NCBI RefSeq assembly: GCF_000237325.1
Contig: NC_017542.1
Coordinates: 3,010,501 to 3,074,500 of the forward strand
Source of the DNA: Paenibacillus polymyxa M1
GTDB lineage: Bacteria; Bacillota; Bacilli; Paenibacillales; Paenibacillaceae
Direction: 5' to 3'
Length of the DNA stretch: 64,000 nt
Shown: positions 50,808-60,217 of the stretch, one piece after another
How positions within the stretch are numbered: position 1 is the first letter of the stretch
How the letters are laid out: every line of letters starts with the position of its first letter
The notes under the pieces: generated by a model
The model's input: the letters and a program-made list of their open reading frames with translations, nothing else
What the model was told of the DNA's origin: nothing
The model's database searches: none
Position numbers and translations under genes: made by a program

Positions 50808-51725
50808 ATGAGTTATCAAATTAAAATAGACACTTCCCCAATTTATGAATTGCTCGGCAGCTTTATGGCCTATGTAACTAAAAAGTGGGTCCAAGATATG
50901 GACTTGGGCCATGAATGGATCGACAAAGTGGATGCACGATTACAACAGGAAGTTCGTACTGAGCTAGCTACAGCTCAGGATTGCCCTTTTAGCGATTATG
51001 ACGCACTCTATGCCTGGGCGTTGCTTCGACCAGAAACAGATGAAATATCCGACTATATTTCTTACTTGGATCACGGACCGGATAAGGATATGTTTGAGTT
51101 GCTTGTTCCGCATATTCCTTTTTTAACCTTTGAAGAATCTTTACGCATTCGTAAGGTATATGCACCGCTCCTCAGATTGTGGGATCGTGATTATTTTCGG
51201 GCCTTGGAAGGCGAACTGCGTGTATTGGCAGAAGAAGATGCTGCGGAAAAGCGCATGCTGTTAAGTAAAATGGAACCGGAAGCACTTGTTGAATATGCAA
51301 CAGCTGGACTAGTCGTGCCACATATGGAAGACCTCGATACAGTAGTGCTGTTTCCGGTCGTTCATAATCGCCCAATTAATTCATACTGCTTTTACACCCG
51401 TACACTGCTGATCCAGTATCCGGTAGATATTCCCGAAGAGAGTGAGGAAGAACCGCCCACGCTTCTACTACGACTCACTCGTGCAGTCAATGATCCACAA
51501 CGGCTGCGCATTTTGCGTTATGTAGCTCAAGGTCCTAAGTCTCTTGAAGACATGCGTCATGATTTGAGCCGATTGGAAGATACACTAATGTCTGATATGA
51601 TGATTTTGCGTGTGGCTGGTTTGCTCCGCATACACATTGGACGCTATCACAAGGAAAAATTCAGCATCCGTCCCGACGGTGCGGCTGATTTGCAGGTATT
51701 TTTGGAATCCTATATTGGATTGTAA
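50808..51725 (+). CDS. ArsR-like winged-helix protein
   Basis: 305-residue soluble protein. The N-terminal two thirds are helical and unassigned (PIYELLGSFMAYVTKKWVQD ... HIPFLTFEESLRIRKVY). The C-terminal ~90 residues look like an ArsR-type winged helix: LLLRLTRAVNDPQRLRILRY, VAQGPKSLEDMRHDLSRLED, LMILRVAGLLRIHIGRYHKE (parts of one run). AGGAGG lies nine bases before the ATG. It is followed by a HAD hydrolase gene 66 bp away and may form an operon with it. The effector and target are unknown. Confidence 0.8.
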   Translation: MSYQIKIDTSPIYELLGSFMAYVTKKWVQDMDLGHEWIDKVDARLQQEVRTELATAQDCPFSDYDALYAWALLRPETDEISDYISYLDHGPDKDMFELLVPHIPFLTFEESLRIRKVYAPLLRLWDRDYFRALEGELRVLAEEDAAEKRMLLSKMEPEALVEYATAGLVVPHMEDLDTVVLFPVVHNRPINSYCFYTRTLLIQYPVDIPEESEEEPPTLLLRLTRAVNDPQRLRILRYVAQGPKSLEDMRHDLSRLEDTLMSDMMILRVAGLLRIHIGRYHKEKFSIRPDGAADLQVFLESYIGL

Positions 51726-51791
51726 TTTGAATCGCAACTTTAGTTATAAACTGAACACCGTTAAAGCTTTGGCTTGGAAGGAGTATGCATC

Positions 51792-52556
51792 ATGTCGTAT
51801 CCGAAACAGCACATTTTATTTGATCTTGATGACACTTTGGTCCACTGCAACAAGTATTTCGACCTTATTCTCAACCACTTTTTCGATTTGCTTCAGGAAT
51901 GGTTTGCAGCTCATAACCTAACGAGAAATACAATTCGTGAAAAACAAATTGAAATTGATGTGGCTGGGGTTCATCAGGTGGGTTTTGCCAGCGAGCATTT
52001 TCCACAATCCCTAATAGATACGTACCAGTTTTTCTCTGAACAATTCGGACGCCGTACGGATTCTCGGGAAGAGCAGGAGCTTCGCTCGCTTGGCCGAAGT
52101 GTGTACGAGCAGGAAATTGAACCGTATCCAGGTATGGCCGAAACGTTAAATTCACTCCAAAAAGCAGGGCATTCCCTTCACCTTTACACGGGCGGTGAGC
52201 AGGTCATTCAAGAAAGAAAGATTGAACAAATGAAGCTGGCTACTTACTTTGATGACCGTATCTATATTCGCCAGCATAAAAATGTCGAAGCACTGGAAGA
52301 AATCATTCAAATAAATCGGCTGGACCGAGGCATCACCTGGATGATTGGGAATTCTTTACGCACCGACGTATCTCCAGCCCTTGCGGCAGGTATTCACGCT
52401 GTGTATCTTAAGCAGCCTAAAGAATGGATTTACAATATGGTTGAATTGCAAAAAAACGTGAACTCTGTAATGTATACAATACAAAAGCTAACAGAAGTGC
52501 CACGGGTGATCCACGAAAGCATACAATTGCATCAACAAAAAAGGACCCTCGGATAG
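51792..52556 (+). CDS. HAD-superfamily hydrolase
   Basis: 254-residue HAD phosphatase-like protein. Motif I is LFDLDDTLVHCN (nucleophile Asp and acid Asp), a helical cap follows (about 20-100), motif II is LYTGGE, motif III lies near ERKIEQMKL, and motif IV is MIGNSLRTDVSPAL. The start is ATG 51792 because GGAAGGAG lies upstream. It is a small-molecule phosphatase or related enzyme; substrate unknown. The C-terminal 35 residues extend beyond the domain. Its stop lies inside its terminator hairpin. Confidence 0.9.
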   Translation: MSYPKQHILFDLDDTLVHCNKYFDLILNHFFDLLQEWFAAHNLTRNTIREKQIEIDVAGVHQVGFASEHFPQSLIDTYQFFSEQFGRRTDSREEQELRSLGRSVYEQEIEPYPGMAETLNSLQKAGHSLHLYTGGEQVIQERKIEQMKLATYFDDRIYIRQHKNVEALEEIIQINRLDRGITWMIGNSLRTDVSPALAAGIHAVYLKQPKEWIYNMVELQKNVNSVMYTIQKLTEVPRVIHESIQLHQQKRTLG

Positions 52557-52567
52557 GGTCCTTTTTT
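52537..52567 (+). terminator. Terminator of the HAD gene
   Basis: AAAAAAGGACCCT and AGGGTCCTTTTTT flank a 5-nt loop; a perfect stem, overlapping the TAG stop at 52554-52556. Confidence 0.92.
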
Positions 52568-52621
52568 CGTGTTTAAAAAGTCATTCAACCTTCACATTCT
52601 ACTATGATAGACGGCTTTATT

Positions 52622-54973
52622 TCAGGATTCCTCACGAACGCTAAGTTGTCCTGTTCCTGGTACATCCAGAACTATCCGCGCCTTGACGGTCGATCCGTCC
52701 TTCCGTTTAAAAGACAACAATTGCGTCTGCCCCTTCGCGAGCAGGGACTTGAGCATCGTTTCGGTAATCTGCTTGCCAGCATATTCCTTCCAAATGACAA
52801 AGCCACAGCCTTGCTTAAAATGGCTACATCCATACCCTTTACGACCTTCTATAATGCTTCCACCGCAATTGGAGCACGGGCAGCTGCCTAACGCCTGCCT
52901 TTGGCTCACTGAAGCATCTGACTGTCCATCAGATGAGCTCCGCACTGCTTTTGTAGCTGAACTGCGTCTTGTTGGTGGTGCTGCTTGCTTTAGCGCAGCA
53001 CTTCCTGCACTGCTACCGCCTCCTGATGGTGTGCGATCCATTCCTTTGGCGGTGGCACGTCCACTCGCGCCTACACTGCGGGCGTTCCCCTTGCCTCCCG
53101 AGCGATTACTCCTTGCCTCCTCGCCAAAGGCATGTGCGGGAGCAGGTGGCTGCTGCCTTACCTTATCAATGATGGACAACGTGAATCTTTTAACGTTATC
53201 CATAAACTTCTCCTGAGCTGCCTCACCCTTGGAAATTTGATGAAGACGGCGTTCCCATTGACCTGTCATTTCCGGTGAGGCTAATAGATCTACCCCGGCA
53301 TGACGGATCAGGTCAATAGCCATCTTTCCCTTATCTGTAATAAGAATCTTTTTGCCCTTCATTTCAATGTAGCCGACCTTCTTCAATCGTTCAATTGTGG
53401 CAGCTCGTGTCGCAGGCGTACCTAAGCCAGCGTCCTTCATAACCTCGCGTAATTCCTCATTCTCCATCTGCTTGCCGGCGCTTTCCATCGCTTTAAGCAA
53501 TGTGCCCTCCGTGTAGCTTTTAGGGGGCTGAGTCGCCTTTTCTTTCATCTCGGCGCGAACACAATCCACCGGACGACCTGCATCAATTTCAAACTTCTTG
53601 TCTGTCCACTCGTCCGTTTCCTCTTCATCTTCCTTTTTGGATGTTTTGCTCTTTTTACCTTTATCCTGGTCAGCCTTGCTCAAAACCACTTTCCATCCCA
53701 AGGACAGAAGCTCCTTAATATTGGTTTTAAACAAATGCTTGTCCACCTGCGTCATTACGGTATGCATTTTATATTCAGCCGGCGGGAAAAAATGCGACAG
53801 AAACCTACGAATAACCAGGTCGTATACATTTTGTTCCTCCTTGCTTAGCGTCCCCGGTCTTTTTAACGTCGGCAAGATAGCATGGTGATCCTCAACACGA
53901 GACGGATTGCAGACCGATTTATTCTGTTTATGGACCAAATTAGGGTTTGCTTGTTGAACCAGATCAGCATAAGGGCCTGTCCCGAGCATCCGTAATGCCT
54001 TATGCATGCCGTCTATATTCTGCTCTGTCACATAGTTAGAGTTCGTACGCGGATAGGAAATGACCTTGTGACGCTCATAAAGCGCTTGTGCCACATCCAG
54101 CGTTTTTTTGGCCGAATAACCGTACTTGGCATTCGCCTCTCGTTGAAGCAACGTCAAATCGTACAATTTAAAAGGATACTCCTTTGTCTGCTTCGTATCA
54201 TATTTGGTAATCTTCCCCTCTTTTCCGCGTACCGCCGCAGCAATCCCCTCAGCTTCTTCCGGTTTCGTCAGCCGATCTCCCTGCCATGCCCCTTTGTACT
54301 TAATCTGATCTTGCTTAAACTCAGCCCACACGTCATAGAAGGTTTGAGACTGAAATGCTTCAATTTCCTTTTCTCTATCATGAATTAGTGCCAGCACGGG
54401 AGTCTGTACCCGTCCTACCGACAGCAGGGTGTTATGACGTGTTGTGAACGCTCTGGAAGCGTTCATGCCAATCAGCCAGTCCGCTTCACTTCGTGCCCGC
54501 GCAGCTTGAGTCAGGAATTCAAACTCCGAGGCATCTCGTAATCGTTCAAAGCCTGTCGCAATACTCTCTGCCGTCAAGTCCGAGATCCACAATCGCTTAA
54601 CCGGCTGTCGTAGCTTTAGCTGCTGCTGAATTAATGCAAAAATATATTGCCCCTCTCGTCCAGCGTCACAAGCATTCACGATGGCATTGCAGCGTTTGGC
54701 CAGCTCACCAATCATTTTTAGCTGATCTTTTGTTTTCGGATTAGGTACGATTTTGAACTGTTCAGGGATAATCGGAAGATCTTGAATATTCCATCGTTTA
54801 TACTTAGCATCGTAAGCATCTGGCTCAGCCAGCCCTAACAAATGACCGATCGCCCAGGTTACAATGTATTTCTCCCCTTCCAAATAGGTACGGTTATTTT
54901 TAGCACGAGGCTCCATAACAGCGGCAATCGTCCGCCCCATATCTGGTTTCTCAGCAATAATCAACGTCTTCAT
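52622..54973 (-). CDS. topB: DNA topoisomerase III (TopB)
   Basis: 783-residue type IA topoisomerase. The start is ATG 54973 with AGGAAGGA nine bases upstream; the frame has further ATGs up to 55021. Toprim domain: LIIAEKPDMGRTIAAVM and NACDAGREGQYIF. The active-site Tyr is in ISYPRTNSNYVT. The type IA core runs to about residue 595; then a Ser/Arg/Gly-rich linker (about 600-695) and a C-terminal zinc-ribbon-like domain CPCSNCGGSII ... GYGCSHFKQGCGF. The linker and ribbon are longer than in minimal TopB. It decatenates and relaxes DNA during replication and recombination. A leader hairpin precedes it. Confidence 0.94.
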   Translation of the reverse strand: MKTLIIAEKPDMGRTIAAVMEPRAKNNRTYLEGEKYIVTWAIGHLLGLAEPDAYDAKYKRWNIQDLPIIPEQFKIVPNPKTKDQLKMIGELAKRCNAIVNACDAGREGQYIFALIQQQLKLRQPVKRLWISDLTAESIATGFERLRDASEFEFLTQAARARSEADWLIGMNASRAFTTRHNTLLSVGRVQTPVLALIHDREKEIEAFQSQTFYDVWAEFKQDQIKYKGAWQGDRLTKPEEAEGIAAAVRGKEGKITKYDTKQTKEYPFKLYDLTLLQREANAKYGYSAKKTLDVAQALYERHKVISYPRTNSNYVTEQNIDGMHKALRMLGTGPYADLVQQANPNLVHKQNKSVCNPSRVEDHHAILPTLKRPGTLSKEEQNVYDLVIRRFLSHFFPPAEYKMHTVMTQVDKHLFKTNIKELLSLGWKVVLSKADQDKGKKSKTSKKEDEEETDEWTDKKFEIDAGRPVDCVRAEMKEKATQPPKSYTEGTLLKAMESAGKQMENEELREVMKDAGLGTPATRAATIERLKKVGYIEMKGKKILITDKGKMAIDLIRHAGVDLLASPEMTGQWERRLHQISKGEAAQEKFMDNVKRFTLSIIDKVRQQPPAPAHAFGEEARSNRSGGKGNARSVGASGRATAKGMDRTPSGGGSSAGSAALKQAAPPTRRSSATKAVRSSSDGQSDASVSQRQALGSCPCSNCGGSIIEGRKGYGCSHFKQGCGFVIWKEYAGKQITETMLKSLLAKGQTQLLSFKRKDGSTVKARIVLDVPGTGQLSVREES

Positions 54974-55069
54974 ACATTCCATTCCTTCCTGACGGCCTTC
55001 TGTTTCTCCTCCATGAATCATAGATATACATGGAACGCAAATGAAAACACAGCTATCCCGGCCTCATGC

Positions 55070-55102
55070 AAAAGGAGCTTTCTCCCAGCGAAAGCTCCTT
55101 TG
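55070..55102 (-). terminator. Terminator-like hairpin in the topB leader
   Basis: AAAGGAGCTTTC pairs with GAAAGCTCCTTT; on the minus strand TTTTGC follows. It lies between a strong -10 box and topB, so it could attenuate topB or end a ~65-nt RNA. Confidence 0.65.
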
Positions 55103-55464
55103 TAAATTCATTTAGTCTAGCGCTTCAACAATATACGTCTATTATACCATAGATCTCATGGTTCTCTCAGGTCATGATTTTACTCTATGTTGAAACTACA
55201 CCATTAATAAACGCGGGTCACATTTATGTTAATTTATATTACATATATTTAAATTTTCAGTTAATTGTTTTGTAAAATGAATGTATTTTTCTTTAAAAAG
55301 GCTACACACACCCTCCTTATTTATGTTATGATCACTATAAATAACAGTTGCATGATTAAAGACTCAATTCAAAGTCATTTTATATAACATTAAATTCACA
55401 CCCTTTTGTACACCTCCCTAGAAAATTGGATTCAACAACTAGCGACAATGCTTGAAACACAAAT

Positions 55465-55491
55465 AAAGCCCCATCCTAAGATGGAGCCTTT
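55465..55491 (-). terminator. Terminator of gltD
   Basis: AAAGCCCCATC pairs with GATGGAGCCTTT (one mismatch or bulge); on the minus strand TTTATTTG follows. It is 27 bp after the gltD stop. Confidence 0.82.
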
Positions 55492-55517
55492 ACTTGATTC
55501 GTAAATTAAATTTATAA

Positions 55518-57005
55518 TTACACCAAAACAGTAGTACCCATGAGGTATTTATCAACTTCACGTGCTGCTTCTCGACCTTCATTAATAGCCCACACAACCA
55601 GACTTTGTCCGCGGCGCATGTCACCCGCAGCAAACACCTTATCCACATTCGTCACATATTTCCCATAACGTGCCTTAACGTTGGAGCGACGGTCCGTTTC
55701 CAAACCGATTTCCTTCACAATCGTTTGCTCAGGCCCATCAAACCCAATTGCAATCAGCGCAATTTGTGCTGGGAATACACGTTCCGTACCTGGAATCGGT
55801 TGATAGATTTTACGTCCAGTTTTATCAACAATACGTTGGATTTGAATGGTGTGCAGTTCTTTCAGATTGCCATTCTCATCACCTACAAATTTGGTTGTCA
55901 TGATGGAGAACTCACGCGGGTCTTCCCCGAACAACGCTTTCGCTTCTTCCTGTGCATAATCGAGAGAGTACACATTCGGAAACTGCGGCCAAGGATTGGC
56001 AATCGGATCACGTTCCAGTGGAGCTTTGGTGTGTGTGCCAAATTGAGTGACACTCCGGCAACCATGCCGCAAAGAAGTAGCTACACAGTCCGAACCTGTA
56101 TCACCACCACCGATAACAATAACGTCCTTACCTTTGGAAGACAAATAGTTGCCATCTTCAAGGTTAGAATCCAGATAACTTTTGATGGTGCCATTCAAAT
56201 AATCCATAGCATAATGGACGCCATTCAAATCACTGCCTTCAATATCGAATTCTCTCGGCTTTGTAGATCCACCGCATAGCACAACCGCATCATAGTCGGC
56301 AACCAACTGTTCAGTAGGGATATCCTTGCCAATTTCCGTATTCGTGATGAATTGAATACCTTCAGCCTCCAGCAAGTCTACACGACGCTGTACAACCTTC
56401 TTATCCAGCTTCATGGATGGGATTCCGTACATCAGCAACCCACCTACACGATCTGCACGCTCATATACAGTCACGCTGTGCCCTGCTTTGTTAAGCTGTG
56501 CTGCCGCAGCCAATCCCGCAGGACCCGAGCCAACAATCGCCACTCGTTTGCCTGTACGTTTTTCCGGCGGGTTAGGAACAACCCAGCCTTCCTCAAAACC
56601 TTTTTCGATAATCGCTTCCTCAATTGTCTTAATGGTAACAGACTGCCCGATAAGGCCAACAGTACATGAGCCTTCACATGGCGCAGGACAAACACGGCCC
56701 GTAAATTCGGGGAAGTTATTCGTTTTGTGCAGCCGGTCTAACGCTTCCTTCCACAAACCACGATATACGAGATTGTTCCATTCCGGAATAAGATTATGAA
56801 CCGGGCAGCCTAAAGTTGCTCCCATGAGATCCATCCCCGTATGACAATAAGGAGTTCCGCAGTCCATACAACGCGCCCCTTGGGTACGCAGCTCTTCTTC
56901 AGACATATGCTCATGGAATTCTTCCCAATCCTTTATACGCTCTGCCGGGTCCCGGTCTGTAGGAAGTTGTCGTGTGTATTCCATAAATCCAGTTGGTGTA
57001 GACAT
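55518..57005 (-). CDS. gltD: Glutamate synthase small subunit GltD
   Basis: 495-residue NADPH-dependent beta subunit of glutamate synthase; it feeds electrons to GltB/GltA, which makes two glutamates from glutamine and 2-oxoglutarate. The N-terminal iron-sulfur region has [24 protein letters not shown] and [15 protein letters not shown] binding [22 protein letters not shown] binding [18 protein letters not shown]; a late FAD contact [17 protein letters not shown]. The start is ATG 57005 (GGGGGA seven bases upstream) and not 57020. The large subunit is not next to it in the window, unlike in many Bacilli; it must lie elsewhere, or this is a stand-alone GltD-type oxidoreductase. Confidence 0.92.
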   Translation of the reverse strand: MSTPTGFMEYTRQLPTDRDPAERIKDWEEFHEHMSEEELRTQGARCMDCGTPYCHTGMDLMGATLGCPVHNLIPEWNNLVYRGLWKEALDRLHKTNNFPEFTGRVCPAPCEGSCTVGLIGQSVTIKTIEEAIIEKGFEEGWVVPNPPEKRTGKRVAIVGSGPAGLAAAAQLNKAGHSVTVYERADRVGGLLMYGIPSMKLDKKVVQRRVDLLEAEGIQFITNTEIGKDIPTEQLVADYDAVVLCGGSTKPREFDIEGSDLNGVHYAMDYLNGTIKSYLDSNLEDGNYLSSKGKDVIVIGGGDTGSDCVATSLRHGCRSVTQFGTHTKAPLERDPIANPWPQFPNVYSLDYAQEEAKALFGEDPREFSIMTTKFVGDENGNLKELHTIQIQRIVDKTGRKIYQPIPGTERVFPAQIALIAIGFDGPEQTIVKEIGLETDRRSNVKARYGKYVTNVDKVFAAGDMRRGQSLVVWAINEGREAAREVDKYLMGTTVLV

Positions 57006-57120
57006 GTTACGTTCCCCCATCTCTTCGCTTATGAACCCCGATCATCCATTCAGAATTCTAATCAAATTCGAACTTGTCTGTTTGTGTTATGAAAGGGTCT
57101 GTTCTCGTTGAATTTGATTT

Positions 57121-57136
57121 ATTGTATCACAATACA
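57121..57136 (-). promoter_or_regulatory. Extended -10 and dyad upstream of gltD
   Basis: TGTAT-CACA-ATACA (57123-57136) is an inverted repeat; on the minus strand it overlaps TGATACAAT, an extended -10 box, about 115 bp before gltD. A nitrogen regulator could bind there; this is inference. Confidence 0.35.
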
Positions 57137-57242
57137 GCGTAAAAGTAATGAAAACTTATGCAACTTTCTGCATCTACAGCCAAAAGGATTTTTTATATGG
57201 TTTATTAATTTTTCAAATGAGCTAGGTCGAGTTCATCTATTG

Positions 57243-57731
57243 TTATCCTGTTCTCTCGTAAACAACAAAACGGTAGTCATACAGGTTTTTGTCGTCCTTG
57301 ATACCTGGCGTCTCACTGACTATAGTCCAGCCGCTCCAATCCAGCTCAGGAAACGTCGTATCACCTTCAAAGGTCTCCTCAATTCGAGTCACAATCAGCC
57401 GATCAGCATGTGGCCAAAACAGTGAATAAATCTCCGCTCCGCCAATGACCATTAGCTCTTCTTTCTGGGCAAGTTGGAGCCCTTCTTCCAGCGTATGGAT
57501 TACTTCCGCACCTTCCGCCTGATAGCGCTCATCTCGAGTCAAAACGACGTTGCGGCGGTTTGGTAGGCTTTTCCCGCCAAAGGATTCCCACGTTTTGCGT
57601 CCCATGAGTACCGTTTTATTAATCGTCTGCTCTTTGAAGAAGGCCATGTCTCTGGGAAGGCGCCAAGGAAGACTGTTATCCCGGCCAATCACACCATTTT
57701 GTGCCATAGCCCATATCATCGAAATGCTCAT
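57243..57731 (-). CDS. folA: Dihydrofolate reductase
   Basis: 162-residue DHFR (DfrA) that reduces dihydrofolate with NADPH, completing the folate cycle of the thymidylate synthase encoded just upstream. Marks: SMIWAMAQNGVIGRDNSLPW with the WRLPRDMAFFKE active-site region (Asp), VLMGRKTWESFGGKSLPNR for NADPH, and MVIGGAEIYSLF. Length is standard. It follows thyA by 17 bp. Confidence 0.96.
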   Translation of the reverse strand: MSISMIWAMAQNGVIGRDNSLPWRLPRDMAFFKEQTINKTVLMGRKTWESFGGKSLPNRRNVVLTRDERYQAEGAEVIHTLEEGLQLAQKEELMVIGGAEIYSLFWPHADRLIVTRIEETFEGDTTFPELDWSGWTIVSETPGIKDDKNLYDYRFVVYERTG

Positions 57732-57748
57732 CTTTCCACCTCCTCTAA

Positions 57749-58543
57749 TCAGATGGCGACAGGCGCCTTGATCCCTGGGTGATGCTCGTAATTCTCAAAA
57801 ACAAAATCCTCGTAAGTGTAATCAAAAATGGATTCCGGCTTGCGCAGGATTTTTAACTGTGGCAAGGGATAAGGATCACGCTCCAACTGCGTATGCACTT
57901 GTTGTATATGATTTGAATAAATATGCACATCGCCGCCTGACCAAATAAACTCTCCAGGCTCCAAACCGCACTGCTGTGCAACCATATGCGTCAGCAATGC
58001 ATAACTAGCGATGTTGAACGGCAGTCCAAGGAATGTATCCACTGAACGCATCGTCAACATACAGGATAGCTTTCCCCCAGCTACGTAGAACTGGAATACA
58101 AAATGACATGGCGGCAACTTCATCGATTCAATTTCAGCCACATTCCAAGCACTGACGATATGTCGACGTGAATCCGGATTGTTTTTGATAGCCTCAATGA
58201 CATTCGCAATTTGATCAATATGTTGTCCGTCCGGTGTTTCCCATGCGCGCCATTGCGATCCATACACAGGTCCCAGATTCCCCTGCTCGTCTGCCCATTC
58301 ATCCCAAATGCTAACTCCGTTCTCCTTGAGATAAGCAATATTGGTATCCCCTCGCAAAAACCATAACAGCTCATGTATAACGGATTTCAAATGTACTCTT
58401 TTAGTGGTCACCAACGGGAAGCCCTTGGCCAGATCAAAACGAAGTTGCCTTCCGAACACAGATAATGTTCCCGTCCCTGTCCGATCCTCTTTTTTCACTC
58501 CGTTCTCTAAAATATCCTCCAACAATTCCAAGTAGTTGCGCAC
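57749..58543 (-). CDS. thyA: Thymidylate synthase ThyA
   Basis: 264-residue thymidylate synthase making dTMP from dUMP with methylene-THF. It starts at GTG 58543 with AAAGGAGAGAAACAAC upstream. Marks: [20 protein letters not shown] (dUMP phosphate Arg), [14 protein letters not shown], catalytic Cys in [12 protein letters not shown], and [20 protein letters not shown]. First gene of the thyA-folA pair. Confidence 0.97.
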   Translation of the reverse strand: MRNYLELLEDILENGVKKEDRTGTGTLSVFGRQLRFDLAKGFPLVTTKRVHLKSVIHELLWFLRGDTNIAYLKENGVSIWDEWADEQGNLGPVYGSQWRAWETPDGQHIDQIANVIEAIKNNPDSRRHIVSAWNVAEIESMKLPPCHFVFQFYVAGGKLSCMLTMRSVDTFLGLPFNIASYALLTHMVAQQCGLEPGEFIWSGGDVHIYSNHIQQVHTQLERDPYPLPQLKILRKPESIFDYTYEDFVFENYEHHPGIKAPVAI

Positions 58544-58709
58544 GTTGTTTCTCTCCTTTGAGTATGAATAAAAAACCGCATCGTCAATTTTTAATTTTTA
58601 AAATTCTCAATCTACCCCATTAATCTATATTTAGTTTATCATGTAGAGTACTTTTTTGACCATGTGCTGTGTGAATTTTCATGATAGTCCAATAATCTTA
58701 AAGTTTGAA

Positions 58710-58756
58710 AAAAAGAGACAAAGAGCGCAGTTATAGCGCTCCTTGCCTCTTTTTTC
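58710..58756 (-). terminator. Terminator of the pdh operon
   Basis: AAAAAAGAG pairs with CTCTTTTTT with inner GAGCGC/GCGCTC. It lies 37 bp after the pdhD stop. Confidence 0.9.
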
Positions 58757-58792
58757 ATGTATGAAAACCAAAAACAAGATAATGAAATGGAA

Positions 58793-60214
58793 TTAGCGAC
58801 GTGGCGCCAATGCGTGGATCGGATGACCCATTACGACTTCTGCAGCTTCCATCACAAGTTCGCCCAGTGTAGGGTGAGCATGGATAGTCAAGGAGATATC
58901 TTCGAGTGTAGCACCCATTTCAATCGCCAGACCCAGCTCAGCAATCAGGTTGGAAGCTTCCAGACCTACGATTTGCGTACCCAGTACCAGACCTGTATCT
59001 GCGTCAGCTACGATTTTTACAAAGCCTTCAGCAGCGTTCAGGGAAACGGCACGACCGTTTGCTCCATAAGAGAACTTGCCAACTTTGACATTATAGCCTT
59101 TTTCTTTAGCTTGTGTCTCTGTGTAGCCTACGCTAGAGCATTCTGGATCTGTGAACACAACAGCCGGAATACATTTATAGTCTACAACAGATGGTTGGCC
59201 AGCAATTACTTCAGCAGCTACTTTACCTTCGTAAGAAGCTTTGTGAGCCAGAGCAAGACCAGGAACAATATCGCCGATTGCGAAGATGTGAGGGATGCTT
59301 GTGCGTCCTTGGTGGTCAACTTTCACCATTCCGCGTTCATCCAGTTCTACACCGATCAAATCCAGACCCAGTTCACCGTCTGTATTTGGACGACGTCCAA
59401 CAGTTACAAGCAGGTACTCAGCAGTTACTTCTTTGCTTTCACCGTTAACAGAGAATTTCACTGTTACATCTTTATCAGTTTGTTCCGCACTTTCCGCTTT
59501 AGCGCCAGTGAAGATTTCGATACCTGTTTTCTTCATGCTTTTCGAAACGATGGAAGTCATATCTTTATCGAAGCCAGGAAGAACAGTATCCATACCTTCA
59601 ATGATCGTTACTTTGGAACCGAATTTGGAATACATTTGTCCAAGCTCTGCACCAATATATCCACCACCGATAACGATCAGGCTTTTCGGAATTTCAGGCA
59701 GGTTCAATGCTTCAGTAGAAGACAGAATGCGTCCGCCAAACGGGAATGGCTTCAATTCGATAGGACGGGAGCCTGTTGCGATAATTGCATTTTTAAAACG
59801 GTAACGTGGTGATTCATGTTCGTTGAATACACGCGCTTCGTTTTCGTTGATGAACATGCACTCACCGTTGAAAACTTCGACTTTGTTGCCTTTGAGCAAG
59901 CCGCTTACGCCGCCAGTCATTTTCTTAACAACACCGTTTTTGAATTCTTGTGTTTTTGCAAAATCTACTTTTACATTTTCAGCCGTAATACCGAAAGTTT
60001 CGCCATGTTTAGCTGCTTCGTATTGATGAGCTGCAGAGATCAAAGCTTTGGATGGAATACATCCACGATTCAAGCAGACACCGCCCAGCTCAGATTTGTC
60101 AACGATCAATACGCTTTGTCCCAATTGTGCGGCACGGATGGCAGCTACATAGCCGCCAGGACCCGCACCGATAACCAATGTGTCAATATCCAGAGAAGCG
60201 TCTCCTACTACCAT
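58793..60214 (-). CDS. pdhD: Dihydrolipoamide dehydrogenase (E3), PdhD
   Basis: 473-residue flavoprotein that reoxidises the lipoyl groups of the pyruvate dehydrogenase complex with NAD+. Marks: FAD-binding [18 protein letters not shown], redox disulfide [19 protein letters not shown]-binding [39 protein letters not shown], and the C-terminal active-site base in [20 protein letters not shown]. Last gene of pdhABCD, 3 bp after pdhC. Confidence 0.97.
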   Translation of the reverse strand: MVVGDASLDIDTLVIGAGPGGYVAAIRAAQLGQSVLIVDKSELGGVCLNRGCIPSKALISAAHQYEAAKHGETFGITAENVKVDFAKTQEFKNGVVKKMTGGVSGLLKGNKVEVFNGECMFINENEARVFNEHESPRYRFKNAIIATGSRPIELKPFPFGGRILSSTEALNLPEIPKSLIVIGGGYIGAELGQMYSKFGSKVTIIEGMDTVLPGFDKDMTSIVSKSMKKTGIEIFTGAKAESAEQTDKDVTVKFSVNGESKEVTAEYLLVTVGRRPNTDGELGLDLIGVELDERGMVKVDHQGRTSIPHIFAIGDIVPGLALAHKASYEGKVAAEVIAGQPSVVDYKCIPAVVFTDPECSSVGYTETQAKEKGYNVKVGKFSYGANGRAVSLNAAEGFVKIVADADTGLVLGTQIVGLEASNLIAELGLAIEMGATLEDISLTIHAHPTLGELVMEAAEVVMGHPIHALAPRR

Positions 60215-60217
60215 TGA

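Larger units (their letters stand above)
54974..55517. other. Long intergenic region with a topB leader hairpin
   Basis: 544 bp, AT-rich. It holds a leftward extended -10 promoter (TGGTATAAT, -10 box at 55141-55146) overlapping a dyad ACCAT-N7-ATGGT (55146-55162), a hairpin at 55070-55102, and the gltD terminator at its right end (55465-55491). No open frame with a start site was found between 55165 and 55460. Confidence 0.55.

Noticed and set aside
58757..59812. 351-codon plus-strand frame
   Set aside because: Antisense to pdhD, whose motifs are unmistakable, and it begins inside the pdh terminator hairpin.
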